From NCBI GenBank assembly GCA_014801955.1, contig JAAVDE010000045.1, positions 1 through 33,152 of the forward strand: DNA of 33,152 bases, in the 5' to 3' direction. The notes below the pieces were generated by a model. That model ran no database searches and had not been told where the DNA came from. It was given only the letters and a program-made list of their open reading frames with translations. Of this stretch, positions 31,983 through 33,152 are shown piece by piece. This DNA comes from Bacteroides sp. GTDB lineage: Bacteria; Bacteroidota; Bacteroidia; Bacteroidales; Muribaculaceae. Both the position numbers and the translations under genes were made by a program. Within the stretch, counting starts at the first letter, position 1. The number at the start of each line of letters is the position of its first letter.

Positions 31983-32088
31983 GCTATTTTAACTATTCCG
32001 CCATTTCATTCGCAAACTTTAACATATGGCCTGCGAAAAATTCCGACCTTTGGAACAATTTTTTCGCGGAATTATACCTAACTTTGCA

Positions 32089-32096
32089 TTCCAAAA
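32089..32096 (+). promoter_or_regulatory. -7 box of the inositol-phosphate synthase gene
   Basis: TAACTTTG fully matches TAnnTTTG, 34 bp before the ATG at 32131. The nearest TTG is 26 bp upstream, further than usual. Confidence 0.55.
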
Positions 32097-32130
32097 TCGA
32101 AAATAAACTAAATTCATCACTCAATCAACT

Positions 32131-33152
32131 ATGAGCAACTCTTCCGTTAAACCCGCCGAAGGCAAACTCGGCGTCCTCGTGGTTGGCCTCGGCGCCGTGA
32201 CCACCACTTTCATGACCGGCGTTCTCATGGCCCGCAAAGGCCTCGCAAAGCCCGTCGGCTCCATGACCCAATATGACCGCATCCGCGTCGGCAAAGGCAA
32301 CGACAAGAAATACCTGATGTATAAGGACATCGTTTCGATGGCTTCGCTCGATGACATCGTATTCGGCGCTTGGGACGTTTATCCCGCCAACGCCTACGAA
32401 TCAGCCATCAACGCCGAAGTTCTCAAAGAAAAAGACATCAACCCCGTTAAAGACGAACTCGAAGCCATCAAACCCATGACGGCCGCGTTCGACAAAAACT
32501 ACGCAAAGCGCCTCGACGGCAACAACGTTAAAACCGTCAAGAACCGCTGGGACATGGTTGAACAGCTCCGCGAAGACATCCGCAACTTCAAGAAAACAAC
32601 CGGCGTTGACCGCTGCGTAGTTCTCTGGGCCGCTTCCACCGAAGTATACGTTCCCGTTAACGAAAACGTTCACGACACCCTCGAACACCTCGAAGCTGCC
32701 ATGAAGGCCGACGACGTTGAAAACATCGCTCCCTCCATGTGCTACGCCTACGCCGCTCTCGCCGAAGGCTGCCCCTTCATCATGGGCGCTCCCAACACGA
32801 CCGTCGACATCCCCGCAATGTGGGAACTCTCCGAAAAAACCGGCATGCCCATCGCCGGCAAGGACTTCAAAACCGGCCAGACCCTCGTTAAATCCGGCTT
32901 CGCCCCCATCATCGGCACCCGCATGCTCGGCCTCTCCGGCTGGTTCTCGACCAACATCCTCGGCAACCGCGACGGCCTCGTGCTCGACGAACCCGCAAAC
33001 TTCCGCACCAAAGAAGTTTCCAAGCTCTCGACCCTGGAATCCATCCTCGTGCCCGAAGCTCAGCCCGACCTCTACAGCAACTACTACCACAAAGTGCGCA
33101 TCAACTACTACCCCCCGCGCAACGACAACAAAGAAGGCTGGGACAACATCGA
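32131..33152 (+). CDS. ino1: Inositol-3-phosphate synthase (partial, 3' end beyond window)
   Basis: This enzyme converts glucose 6-phosphate to myo-inositol 3-phosphate with NAD, the first step to inositol and, in some Bacteroidales, to inositol-containing lipids. About 340 codons are visible, the frame staying open to the window end, so roughly the last fifth to quarter is missing. The NAD-binding start LGVLVVGLGAVTTTFMTGV is followed by GSMTQYDRIRVGK, VVLWAASTEVY and the central NTTVDIPAMWEL. GKDFKTGQTLVKSGFAPIIG is a diagnostic active-site region. GLSGWFSTNILGNRDG follows near the end. It has its own -7 box and is separated from yebC by a terminator. Confidence 0.95.
   Translation, partial: MSNSSVKPAEGKLGVLVVGLGAVTTTFMTGVLMARKGLAKPVGSMTQYDRIRVGKGNDKKYLMYKDIVSMASLDDIVFGAWDVYPANAYESAINAEVLKEKDINPVKDELEAIKPMTAAFDKNYAKRLDGNNVKTVKNRWDMVEQLREDIRNFKKTTGVDRCVVLWAASTEVYVPVNENVHDTLEHLEAAMKADDVENIAPSMCYAYAALAEGCPFIMGAPNTTVDIPAMWELSEKTGMPIAGKDFKTGQTLVKSGFAPIIGTRMLGLSGWFSTNILGNRDGLVLDEPANFRTKEVSKLSTLESILVPEAQPDLYSNYYHKVRINYYPPRNDNKEGWDNI

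Noticed and set aside
1-33152. CRISPR array, tRNA or rRNA genes
   Set aside because: I saw no regularly spaced repeats with unique spacers and no recognisable tRNA or rRNA sequence in the window. The heptamer arrays have no spacers.

Overview
The window is chromosomal DNA from a fairly GC-rich member of the Bacteroidota, most likely order Bacteroidales. The evidence is the gene set (PorU of type IX secretion, a DUF4271 protein beside hemD, the hemD-rnpA-yidD order, an OmpA protein with a C-terminal peptidoglycan-binding domain, pyruvate:ferredoxin oxidoreductase, inositol-phosphate synthase) and the promoters. Many genes are preceded by the Bacteroidetes -7 box TAnnTTTG, several with a TTG or TTTG 19-21 bp upstream. 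No rRNA, tRNA, CRISPR array, transposase or integrase was recognised.

Layout. 1-1380 is gene-poor: two copies of a 162-bp direct repeat, one small unrecognised gene (806-1111) and two 81-bp palindromic elements. 1390-10272 (minus strand) holds nifJ with its own promoter and terminator. Upstream of it is an apparent operon transcribed in the order Yip1-like membrane protein, smpB, ftsK, lolA-like, trxB. 10404-18340 (plus strand) is a close-packed run: a large unrecognised protein with phage-structural flavour, porU, a LOG-family gene, DUF4271, hemD, rnpA and yidD. An extra promoter for the last three lies inside the DUF4271 gene. 18440-21891 (minus) holds ompA, a beta-helix-like lipoprotein and two small unrecognised genes. 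22018-23672 (plus) is dapA-rsmA. 23652-26956 (minus) is a phage-derived cassette: a 70-aa protein, a major-capsid-like protein, a 171-aa protein and a portal-like protein. 27109-28425 (minus) is a DUF234-type ATPase of lower GC content. 28644-33152 (plus) holds pheT, yebC and a partial inositol-3-phosphate synthase.

How the genes fit together. Most of the window is housekeeping: pyruvate oxidation, redox, envelope biogenesis, ribosome rescue, chromosome segregation, heme, tRNA and RNA processing, lysine or diaminopimelate synthesis, and translation. The unusual part is that capsid-like and portal-like genes with intact reading frames and a good promoter are wedged between housekeeping genes, and the portal gene overlaps the 3' end of rsmA by 21 bp. 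No terminase, integrase, lysis or tail-fibre gene is next to them. Other proteins of similar flavour may sit at 10404-12341 (head of the PorU operon) and 21158-21891. This suggests a dispersed, possibly domesticated phage structural gene set, for example a gene-transfer-agent-like or capsid-like system. That is a hypothesis; the housekeeping calls are secure.
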